Shown here piece by piece: positions 1 to 16,100 of a DNA stretch of 64,000 nucleotides. The first letter of the stretch is position 1. Each line of letters opens with the position of its first letter. The translations under genes were made by a program, and so were the position numbers. Below the pieces are notes generated by a model. The model did not search any database, had not been told where the DNA came from, and was given only the letters and a program-made list of their open reading frames with translations. This stretch comes from Labia minor (Eukaryota > Arthropoda > Insecta > Dermaptera > Spongiphoridae). Location: contig OY720350.1 of assembly GCA_963082975.1 (NCBI GenBank), positions 767,001 to 831,000 of the forward strand. Direction: 5' to 3'.

Positions 1-1477
1 TCCACTGAGGCTGAGGTGGTTTTACAAAGAAACTTGCAGAAGATCGATGAGTTGAAGCATTTAGTACGCATTTATGAGTAAAACAATCAGCTAAATGAGT
101 TTCGAGTTGCGAGGAGAAGAAAGAAGGTAAGAGGAATTAAAAGAAACGGAGGTCATTTGAAATTCCAGTACACAAACATGGATAAAACGAAATCAATTTG
201 GAAAAGAAAACCATCCTGATGAAGGAGTAATTCATTTATTGGATTATGTTGCAATGGCTCATTACAACGCTTTGTTAAAAAGTTGTCCAATTCATTTTTT
301 CAATTACTAATTTCTTTAAGAAAAAAATCTGATAAATGTGAACTAATATCATCGAGACAAGTTAAATTCGATCAATAAACAATTGTTTTAATATTATTAT
401 ATATAATATGTAAATACCATGCAGAGCCAAGGGACTTCCCCCCCCCTCCCCCCACTCTATTTTACTAACACATTCAAAAAGTCTGTGTTAATTGCCTAAC
501 CTTTACAGTTAATAATATAAAACTGTCTATCATTAAAAAAAAAATTCTATAAATAGTAATTTGATTTTTATGTGTTTTAAAAAAATGTTAATTGAATACT
601 AGATTTCGTATTGTATATATTCTATTCAAAAATGATCATTAGGTATACGAAAAATATTGTTTTCAAATAACTATTTAATTAATTGCTGCAAACCACGATA
701 AATTCATTTTAAACTGAAATTGTAAACACCGTTTGCAACGGGTTCGCCTAGTAATAATATAAAAACCATACGCCTCTTTTTCAACCATCAACTTATTTAA
801 TTCATTACGATTTTGGTTTTGAATAGAAAATTTTAGATTAAAGATTTATTTTAATGAATTTTATAATAATTTTCAATAATCTAATCATTTTATCTAATAA
901 TTTTTAGAAATAAAATATTAAATAACTCTACTATAATATTTTTAAAAGATATTTTTTTAAATGATTTTTGAAATTTAAGAATTTTTTTTTCGAATGTCAT
1001 TTAGAATTTTATAAATTGTCATAAAAGTTCAAATATTTTGTCTTGGAAACGATAGCAGAATATTTATTAAAATAATCTCCAATTAAGCTATTGATTTCAT
1101 TTGAAATCTCAACCTATGTAGTTGATTTTTAATAATAATTATTTTAATTGATATGCGAATCAAAATTAAATAATATAATTTAGTCATTTTAATTCAAATT
1201 TTAAAAATATTTTTTTTTGATACTTTATATATATATAATATATAATGTTGTTTGTAAATTAATTTATTTCAAATCGTCGGTCGGTTCTGTGCCTGGCCAC
1301 AGCTCATATTTTTTTAAAAACGATTGACAGTTTTATGGTTTTAAACCCGAGTTTCCACTGTATAATTCAATTCTTTAAATATATACCTTTACATTTCATT
1401 TATTAATATAAATAAATTATTAAATTATTTTTTTTTTTATAATTTTTTTTTTTTTTTTTTTTTTTGTTTTTTTTTAG
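1..1477. other. AT-rich upstream stretch, mostly unassigned
   Basis: No P450 N-terminal exon could be recognised here, although the first recognised exon at 1478 needs an upstream partner ending in phase 2. A short open stretch at 1-81 on the + strand ends in a stop and resembles nothing I know. There is a C-rich tract near 438-455 and a possible Helitron 3' end at about 722-751. The part from about 1148 to 1320 is a diverged copy of 60760-60930. Confidence 0.5.
722..751 (+). mobile_element. Helitron 3' terminus (fragment)
   Basis: The sequence GTTTGCAACGGGTTCGCCTAG is followed by T. It matches the general form of Helitron 3' ends of the family whose minus-strand copy ends at 19531 (a GTTTGC-rich end, then CTAG, with T as the flanking base). 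No 5' end was identified, so only the terminus is called. Confidence 0.4.
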
Positions 1478-6653
<5,176 letters not shown>

Positions 6654-7383
6654 TATAAAAAAATAAAAAATTAATAAAAAGTTACTTACTTTCATATTAC
6701 AAGAGCAGATATAGACAAAAAGCTCAAATAGTTTTGTCACAAACAATTAATAATTTTGAAAAAAATAAATTAATTAAGATATAAAAATAATAATAATCAT
6801 CAATAATAATATTATTTATCAAGCATTTTGTATAAATATTGTATGTATATTGTAGAAAACAATTGTATTTATATAACATTTAAGAAATCCTGAACAAACC
6901 TATAACAACAATAAGACTGAATAATAATTTAAATAAATAGATAAATAAATAATTATTTTAAAATTAAACAAATTCAATGGATATTTTATTTTCTTGCTTA
7001 AATTGATTTGCATACTCATTTGTAGTTACTACTATATTAAATATTTATTAGAATATATATATATATATATATTCAAAAGATGAAAGGCGCAACACCTTTA
7101 AGGTTTGAACCGATATAAGAAGAATTAAATGTTGAATCTATTCAACGAGACATGTGCGCAATTTGACGGCGTATTAAAGAGTGACGCTCTCAATAGAGGA
7201 AAAAATTAATTGGAAGAGTCCAAATCCGGGGCGGAGGGAGGGGGGGAGTAATGTTCAACACTTTTCATTGTTCAAATCGACTGGACACATGCGCATTGGC
7301 ATGATATTGCAACGTTGGACAACAGAGAAGGGTGATCAGATGGTCTGTGGTCTGTGGTAACTTTAGGGGGATCACACTTCTAA
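6654..7383. other. Intergenic stretch after the P450 gene
   Basis: The first 400 bases are AT-rich 3' flank with several AATAAA motifs (near 6662 and 6673) and a (TA)n tract at about 7051-7072. From 7080 to 7383 the composition is richer in GC, with a G-run near 7240. I do not recognise it. It may be part of the LINE that follows or of another decayed repeat. Confidence 0.4.
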
Positions 7384-8075
7384 ACGTGGCCTACAAAATA
7401 CTATCCAACGTCCTCTTCAGTCGACTACTCTCTTTGGCAGTTATCAATGTGGTTTTCGTCTAAATAGGTCTACCATCAACCAAATATTCACGTTGCGGCA
7501 AATATTGGAAAAACCAAAAGAGAATCTAATATAGGCACCCACCACCTCTTCATAGACTTTATAAGCGGCCTATGATACAGTCAATCGTCTCTGCCAACAG
7601 GAGTTATTATGGCCTGTCCAGATATATGAGCTCTCGAATATTATCTCGGAGGACTAAAGTCTTAACATATATTACAAGACCCTAATAAGGCCAGTTCTGA
7701 CTTACGGCTCGGAGACCTGGGCTATGACTAAACAAGATCAAAATTCTATCAGCTGCTTCGAGAGAAAAGTGCTTAGGAAAATATATGGGCCAGTTAAAGA
7801 AAACGGAGAGTGGAGAAGAAGACATAATGAACTGTTTGAGGACCCTCCGGTGATGAGATCAGATCAGATGGGCGGGCCTTTTAATCCGACCCAGCAAAGA
7901 AAAAGAGGAAACGAGGAAGACCGAGAATTAGATTGCTGGATCTGGATGAGGGGGATATGAGGGCTCTGAGATGCGTCAATTGGACGAGGGCTGCCCTGGA
8001 CCGAGACAGATGGCGATGTCTTACTGAGGAAGTCAAGGCTCTGCCTTAGGGCTGTAGCTCTACAGATGATGATGA
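7384..8075 (+). mobile_element. Non-LTR retrotransposon (LINE) ORF2 fragment, RT to C-terminus
   Basis: Frameshifted reverse-transcriptase segments are readable on the + strand: YQCGFRLNRSTINQ near 7445, then YYKTLIRPVLTYGSETWAMT near 7672, FERKVLRKIYGPV near 7757, and a C-terminal block ending WTRAALDRDRWRCLTEE at about 8030. These are conserved landmarks of RTE/Jockey-like LINE ORF2 proteins. The part between about 7600 and 7670 is compressed, so the active-site region is deleted. The copy ends in a GATGATGATGA tail, the usual kind of 3' end for such LINEs. Confidence 0.75.
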
Positions 8076-8959
8076 GAAGATTAGGTTATAATAATTTTTA
8101 TAATTGATAAATATTTTTTATATTAAATTTTTTTAAGATGAATCAAAATTAAAGACTAACAATAGATATTAATGTACTTGTGCCAAAAGGAAATATCATT
8201 TCAATATATATATATATATATATAGTTTTTATATAATTGAACTTTTGTTTACTTAATTTTTTTTTTTAGTTTAATTTAAATATTGTAGATTAACATAAAT
8301 AAATGTAAATAAAATTATTAATAATAAGAAAAAATAAGAAATAAAGAAAGATCAAAAATATAATATTTAATTATTATATTTTTTTTTAAAGAAATTAATT
8401 TCACAGAGAAGCAGAGTATTGATTAGTATTTTCAAAATAATTTTAAAATTTTTTTGTATTTTAAAAAAGAAAATAAATATTAATATCAATATATTTAAAA
8501 GGAATATGTCAAATTGCTACGGTGTTATTCGAAAAAACTGATCGAAATCAACAAGTTTTTTGACTTGAGTTAAAATTAAAAGTGACATCGATTACTATGG
8601 AGGAACAATTGGCATCACAACAAAGTTTAGCTTTCAGGGAAATCACCTAAAATTTTTTTTGAAATTATTATTTTACCTACGTAACCAATTATATTATTCA
8701 TAACAATTTCCATCAACTCTCAACTTATTTATTTTGAAAATAACTATATTATAGCCCAGAAGTTGCTAATCTTTTCTGGGTTGCGGCTCCCTAAATAATC
8801 CGATTTTTTCCGAGGCTCCTTTTGCACTCCTAATTTTTTTTTTTTTTACCAACCAACAACTCCTCAATTCATTTGCAAAATAGATAAAAAAAATAGTGTC
8901 TCAATAAAAGCTTGTGTTGTAACAGTGCAGAGTGTGTAACAAATATTTTTTCGATTATA
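8076..8959. other. AT-rich intergenic stretch
   Basis: Mostly AT-rich sequence with a (TA)n tract at about 8205-8224. At about 8757-8830 a segment with TTTTCTGGGTTGCGGCTCCC resembles the end of a hAT-derived repeat. A similar GC-rich segment lies at 10185-10240 in opposite orientation. This raises the possibility that the piggyBac element between them jumped into an older hAT copy, but the match is weak. Confidence 0.35.
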
Positions 8960-8963
8960 TTAA

Positions 8964-10023
8964 CTAGTAGGATAGTAAAGAATGATAAATTTATATATTT
9001 GACCAATTTATTTACCTTAATTATTTATAATTTTTCATAGTATGATAATTTTTAAAACATTCTCCTGGATGAAGACCGGGTTTCCTATCACAAGTATCAC
9101 AATAGAATGTTGTTTCTTTTCTCCCTCCTTTGATTTTTCGATTGGAACATACCATACAGTCTTTGTGTTTTGTATGAGAAAAAATAAAATGAGTCTTCCC
9201 ATCTAAACGTTGAATAGTATCATCGGTAGACAATCGGCCGGGTTTTTGTGTAGGAGCGCGAAAGTCTTTGATTAGACTCATCAATAAATTTTCTCTAAAA
9301 TTTGTATGTGACATCTTTGTGATATTTTCCTTTCTAGAATATTCATTGAATAAAATGTATGAGTTCACAATGGATGTTTCCAATCCCCAGAAAAATAACT
9401 TCCGCCACCATTTCAAAGTCTTCCTCATAAAACAATAGGATGTAGCATACTGGTCGGCGACGTCTACTCCACCCATATTATTATTATAATCTAATATGAT
9501 AGCCGGTTTGTTTATTTCTTTTTCAGTAGCATTTTCAGTCGTCTTTGATCTTTTTCTCTCAGATTGTGAAATAGAAGAGTGTTTTGTACTAAACATTGTG
9601 ACCACTCTTTTGTCACGCCATGCTAATACTAACGTTTTTCCTTTTCTATAAGCGATTTTCTGTCCAATAGCTAATTTTGGTTTTTTAATTTGTTCTGGCA
9701 ATCCTTTTCGATTGGTCATAATTGTTCCAGTCAGAAAGCAATTGGCTTTTAAAAGTTCTGTTCCTGAGGACAGTACTACAAATGACTCTAGATTCTAATG
9801 TAAAAAGAAAACTAAAAAGTATTTTAAAATTATCTAAATTGGTCAAATATAATAAATTTAATATTTATTTACAAAGTACAAAATATTTGAAAGAAAAAAA
9901 AATAGATTTAAACATTTTAAATTATTTTTGAAATTAAAATGTATAATGTCGAGTCTAGCTCGACAAAGGAGTTGGTGTAAGAAATATGATGTCGAGCCAC
10001 ACTCGACATAGGAGTCCTAAGGG
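8964..10023 (-). mobile_element. Internally deleted piggyBac-like element
   Basis: The right end is clear: GGAGTCCTAAGGG followed by TTAA at 10024-10027, i.e. TTAA plus CCCTTAGGACTCC read from the other strand. Just inside are near-palindromes (GTCGAGTCTAGCTCGAC near 9947-9963 and GTCGAGCCACACTCGAC near 9992-10008). The left end is uncertain; the best candidate is TTAA at 8960-8963. Inside is the C-terminal half of a transposase on the minus strand. The N-terminal half is absent, so the copy cannot move by itself. Confidence 0.65.
9021..9780 (-). pseudogene. piggyBac (PGBD-type) transposase, C-terminal half
   Basis: An open frame runs from about 9780 down to a stop at 9021-9023. The first part, FLTGTIMTNRKGLPE, matches the conserved segment of the DDE_Tnp_1_7 domain. 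NNNMGGVDVADQ carries the last catalytic Asp of piggyBac transposases. The C-terminal Cys-rich zinc-binding domain is complete: DCMVC, then FYCDTC, then LHPGECFKNYH. Only about 250 of the usual 550-600 residues remain, with no N-terminal DDE residues, so it is a truncated remnant. The frame itself is still clean, which suggests a fairly recent deletion. Confidence 0.85.
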
Positions 10024-10027
10024 TTAA

Positions 10028-11661
10028 TACATCAAATTTTTATATAAATTTTTTACTTTCTTGAAAAATTGGAAAACTTTCCTTTTTTAAAAGCGATTAT
10101 CCATTTAACAGCGAAAAATTAAAAAGCTTACAACATTGTTGGCGCATAATTTTAAGTATTAGAAAATTTAATTGAATATTTCGCGGCGCCCTAATGTCAG
10201 CATCGCAGCTCCCCGGGGAATCACTTTTATAGCCCCTTAGTTGTTTTAATTGTATTTGGAAATATTTTCAAACATCCGTTTATGGGCTGAACGTTACTTT
10301 TTACATGTTTAATATTATATATAAATGTGTAACGAGCAGCAGAAAGAAAAAAGAAAGAAAAAAACATTAAGTTGTTCCATCTGAAAAATCACCTCTTTGA
10401 CTTGTTGTTATTAGCAACGCGCTCATACATGTTGTAATTATAATAAATAAAAAATTATAAAATTTTCAATAAATACAAACGTTGTTATAATATATCTTGT
10501 TCAAAACATTTTCTTACTCTTATAATCTCCTTAAATGTATATGTTTGAAAATATGTAATAATTTAAAACTAATGATTTATGTTTGTTATTATAGTATTAT
10601 TATTATATTTTATTAAGATTAAAATCATAAAAACATATTTATTTCAGACTCTAGATTCTAGACCACGGTCAAAACAATCCTGAAAGTAGTCTCGTCTCAA
10701 CATACCATTCGCCCATAAAATACAACTAAAAATAAAAATAGTTTTATTTTGAAATAATTGATGATTTTAATTAAATATATGAGTTCTTCTTCCGCTTGCA
10801 TTATAATAGTACCTACTCGATAACAATCTTAATTTAATATAGTCTTAATATGTTAATAGTATCTTCTCATCTAACCTTTCTGTTAATAAATATTTAATAT
10901 AAATTATAAATATATAAATTCTAGTCTCATTTTTTTATATATTAATTAAATTAAATTTTTTTAGTTTTTCCGATTCTGCGGATATATGTAAATATATATA
11001 TATATATATTTAAAACTTCATTCTTAATTATTTTTTTTATTTTTGTGTTTAATTGATTCACATTTAATTTTTCCTCAAGAACGCAGGTCTTGTATGATTT
11101 TGTTTTACAAATAATTTTTAATTTTTAGTTCCATAGTAACAAGACGAAACTAAAAAGGATAAAAAAAATCTATAAAAATAGGATAAACACACAAGATTTT
11201 ATTAGTGTATATGAGTAATAAAATTGAGACTTATGTTATATTATTTATATTGATGGACACTTCTTATTTATAAATTTGTGAATATGGTTGAAATAAAAGA
11301 AAATTTAATAAATGAAGAAAATTATCAATTAAAGAAATACAATATGCTCAAATTCATTATATTTATAAAATAATTTAAATTTAAATTTTGAATTGCATAA
11401 ATAATGCCATCTACCGTCATTTAACTAAAATTTTAAATTTAATTTCAATTATCTTACATTTTATAACATTTTTAAATATATCTTTCTTTCTAATAAATTG
11501 ATGCTAAATATTAACTGATATTAACTGATATTAACATCATCTTACTATTTAATTAATCACTTGTATGTATACACCTGATTTTTTTTATTAATTATTAATT
11601 CAGCTGATGTAAAAATAATCTTTATTTTGTTTTTTGATATTTGTTTTTTATATAAAAGTCA
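10028..11661. other. AT-rich intergenic region 5' of the TDRD5-like gene
   Basis: No coding signal was found. A GC-rich patch at 10185-10240 may be the end of an old repeat. TA-rich tracts occur around 10990-11010, and an 11-bp direct repeat (ATATTAACTG) lies near 11510-11535. The promoter and any 5' untranslated exon of the downstream gene probably lie in this stretch, but no core element stands out in such AT-rich sequence. Confidence 0.4.
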
Positions 11662-12332
11662 ATGGCAAATGTTATGGATGAATTCAAATTAAAACAAATT
11701 AAATCAACGCTTAGAAGTATTTTAATTTCTTCTACAAAAAAAAATACAATTAAATCTATACTTAATGATTATAACCATATGACAGGACATGAAATGCCAT
11801 ATAGACAATATGGTTTCAAAACTCCTTTAAAGTTTTTACAAACTATGCCAGACATTGTAAAGGTATATTTGTTTATTTATTATTAATATTCATTTTTTTT
11901 ATTATTATTATCAATATTAAGGTAATTGTTCCGTTGAGTCCCATAATTTTTATTAATTAAACTAAAAGAGATCATGCAAAAAGTCATAAGAAAAAGTTGT
12001 TTAGAATCATACAAGGAATCCGTCAAGGTAAGTTTTATAAATTTTAGTTTCATTGTAATTAGTTTTTTATTTTTAATTGTTAAAACATTAATTAAGATCA
12101 AAGAATTTTCGGTGGGTGCAAGGTGGTGGGTATCTACCTTTTAGAGGAAATTTAATTATATAGCAACTTGTATTCTTTCTCGACGTTGGATTTCATCAAC
12201 GACTTGCAACTTATCCCGACGTTGGATCCCGACAACAACCTTCGGTGTGGGCAAGGTAGGGGGTATCTCTGTTTAGATGAGATTATATTTTTGCAAGTTG
12301 GATAAACAACATTGTGTATATATATATATATG

Positions 12333-12370
<38 letters not shown>

Positions 12371-13106
12371 ATTATATGAAAATTCAATTTCCTCTAAAAG
12401 GAAGATACCCACCACCTTGCCCCCACCGAAAAGTCGTTGTTGGAATTCAACGTTGGGATAAGATACAAGTTGTTGATATAATCCAAATTTTGAATTTGAT
12501 TCTCGCTCCCCTCAAAATTATTACGTTGAATCCCGCAGCTAGGTGGGTTCATGAAACTTACCTTGACGGATTCCTTGTATGATTCTAAACAACTTTTTCT
12601 TATGACTTTTTGCAGGATCTCTTTTAGTTTAATTAATAAAAATCATGGGACTCAACGGAACAATTACCAATATTAACAATTTTTGTGAAAAATTATTAGT
12701 TTTTGATATAATAAAATAATATGTATCACTTATTTCTATCAAAATTTCATTCATGAATTCTTAAATTATCTATTTAAATTATATTTTAAAAATAAAGTTG
12801 AGCCAAACTGATTTTTTTTATTTTTATTCATATAATTATATAATAATTTATCATTTTTCATTCCCATTTACGCTTAATATTGTAATAATAAACCATCTGT
12901 TATTATTAATTGCTTTTTACTTTATTTTATTTTAGATTCAATTTCGGAACAATCAATATATTCTTTATGGAGTATCTTCACCTCAAACACAACATATTCA
13001 AAATTTAATCGATTCTCAGAAAAATTCGATAAAAACAGTAAATGATATTTTTGTACCATTTAAATTAGAATCATATATAGTAGAGGCTTTCTATTATTAT
13101 ACAAAG
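11662..13106 (+). CDS. TDRD5-like exons 1-2: LOTUS domain 1
   Basis: Exon 1 (11662-11862, 67 codons) and exon 2 (12936-13106, 57 codons), both in phase 0, form the N-terminal LOTUS/OST-HTH domain. The segment ILISSTKKNTIKSILNDY is the first helical pair. YRQYGFKTPLKFLQTMPDIV is the hallmark LOTUS strand-helix (tyrosine, then GF, L..L..PDV). Exon 2 adds the final strand, IQFRNNQYILYGV. The 1.1 kb intron between them contains a 748-bp foldback element. Confidence 0.8.
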
Positions 13107-16100
13107 GTATGTAATTATTTATATTATTATTACTGTTAAAATATATTATATAAATATATAAATAAAAAAATTGTTTTTTCTTCTACATTTTTAAAAATGT
13201 TTGCATTTTATTAGATAACTCTAATATAGCTTTAAAGTTTTATTATTTATGCAAAGTTCTTATAATTCCCCAATTTTTTTTTACTAACGACTAGTGAATT
13301 AAATTATTAAATGACAATTCATAACATCGCTTAAGTAGATATAATTTAAATTGAATCATTTTTATTATAATTTATTTTATAAATGATAATTATATTAATA
13401 ATTTCTTTATTTTCTCTGAATTCACTATCCTACTAAAAAATTTACAAAATGAAAACTTTCTTAATTGTATTTTATTTAATAAAAAATAGTTTTCCATTAA
13501 ACTTATAATTATTTTTATTTTTTAAGGGTCTTTCTTTTCAAGAATTAAAAGAACTAATTGTATCTAATACAGACTTTTCTGAAAAGCAACTTGACTTTCT
13601 GGGAGGACTCGACAATATAATTAAAAACATCATATATATATTTTATGATAGTTCTGAAAATAAGATTAAATTAAAACATAGTTTTTTAAATAAGCCAAGG
13701 AATGTCTGTTTTAATAATTATACAGAAAAAGATTTTTCATTTTTTAAAATATTACCATCATCACATGATAAATCAAATCAATCAAGTATATATCAAAATG
13801 AAATTCCATCGATTTCCACAGAAGAATCCATAACATCATCTGAATTAATGAGACCTATATCATCACCATCATTATCAAAGATAACCCAAACATTATCATC
13901 AAATAATGAAATTAACAAATATAATCAAGATGAGAATATAATCAATAATACAAAATTAGCTTTAAATGACTTAATAATATCAACCGATGCCATTTCTGAT
14001 AGAATGAAAGAAAATTTTTTTAAATTATTAGATGAACATCCTGAGGTAAAATAAAAATTACAATTATATATGATAATCTTAATTCAACAACTTAACTCTC
14101 TATTACATACTTAAACATAAACTAAATATATATATATATATATATATATAAGTATAGCAGAAGAAAATAGACTTGTTCATCATCATCATTGTTCTTATTT
14201 ATATTGCTTAAATATTTAAATATCTTAGTTTTACACTTTCACGCTTCTTATTTATATACTTATTATATTTTAGGGAATTCTCTGTTCTGAATTAAATAAT
14301 TTATATAAAGAGAAATTTAATTGCACAGTGGAATTTGCCTCATTGGGTTATGAAAGTATGGTTCAATTGGCAGCTGATATTTCTGATGTATTTAATCTTA
14401 AAAATCATGATAAGACAGATTGGCTATTAATGGATGCCAGACAACTAATTCCTCAAGTCAATTCAGATCGATTAAAAGAAATATTTAATGATAAAATAAT
14501 TGAAGGTATTTTTTTTTATTCTATTTTCTTTTAATTTAAAATAAAATTTACAATTCTAATTAGGTATATAATACGTGCTCAACACTGAATAGGAAGATTT
14601 ATTTATTTTTGCCTGATTTTATTATAAGTGTCTTATTCGATGAATCGAAACTATTCACACATCTTTTAAACTAGTACCTGGAACACCGAGCTATCGCTCG
14701 AGTCTTTAAAAAATAAAGAATGATAAATATATATCGTAATTTAATTATAAAATATTAAAATAAATATTTTTAATTCGATTTCGAAATTAAATAAAAAATT
14801 TGAAAATATTTTAAATATAAAAAATATTAATACAATATCATTTAAAAGAAAGTAAAAAGTCGAGTCAAATCCATTTTAATTAATTTTAGTTACAAATTAT
14901 TTTATATATTTCTTTCTAATTTGTTACATTATATTAATATATATTTAAATTTAAAGAGTTTAATTAATATACAAAATGAATGTAAGAAATATTAAATAAT
15001 TGAAATTATTATACTACATACTTTGTAATTATATTACGTGTCCGATTAGTTAATCAATTGATTGTATAATTGGTCTATATTATTTTTTTTATTATTTTTA
15101 TTTTCATTATATATATATATATGCAAAATTTAAGGTCTCTATCACAGTTAGGTAAAGAGGTGATTACTTTTCTCCAGAAAAAATGAAACAAATTATGAAA
15201 TAGCAATCGCAGGAGAAGAGGTCTTAGCCAATAAAATGAGGAAATTAAAATTAAGGACATATAGAATGTTCAATGCTTATATAAGCCAGATACATTTTAA
15301 AACTTAATAATCGAAACTTAAAAATATAATCTAGACATAATAGTTTAACAGGAGGTTAGGTGGGTTGGATTCTGGAGAATTGATAACAGATACGCACCAG
15401 ATATAATAAATGAGAGCCTCTTCATTAAATAAGCAACGACAACAGGGTTATGGTAATAAATTTCGAGATTGCAAAAGATTTAATTATTAAAAGCACTTAT
15501 ACATAAAATTATATTCATAAGAATACATTCAACTCAACTGTAAAGGCAATCAAACAGGAAAACTTTAAAATTTTTATCACGAATATATTTATTAAAAATT
15601 TTATGGTTTTTATAATTATTAAAGGGATTTTTATTAAATCACCACTTATTTGTATAATTTATTTATTTAGTTGAATAAACCTATTTAGATTTTTATTTTA
15701 ATAGGGTTTCTGAAAAATTATTTTATAATGATTCAGATATGTAATGGAAAAGTTAGATGAGGAAATCATGTATCCGTATCCTTTGAAATTCGAAATTGAT
15801 TAGAACAGACAGGTCCTTTATCACATTTTTTATTTAATGTTACCTTGGATATTAGACAAATTAAGGGGATATTGAACGAAATCCAATTGGACTAAAAAAA
15901 TGAAAGTATTAGGTTATGCCAGGGATGGGCAAACTTTTTTAGGATGCGGTCTACTTGTAATTTTTTTACAATAAGTCGGTCCACCAGATATTTATTAAAA
16001 TAATAATAATAAACAATGTGGTATAAATGTACATAGGTAACTAAAAAAATAGAATAAGAAAGGAACTTAGGTATATATTTTCAAACAAAATTTAAAGATT

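Noticed and set aside
1-81. Short open frame at the left edge as a P450 N-terminal exon
   Set aside because: It shows no P450 motif, ends in a stop and has no donor giving the phase needed by the exon at 1478.
12308-12365. (TA)n tract as a regulatory or origin element
   Set aside because: Many equal tracts occur in the window; it is a simple microsatellite in the middle of a foldback element.
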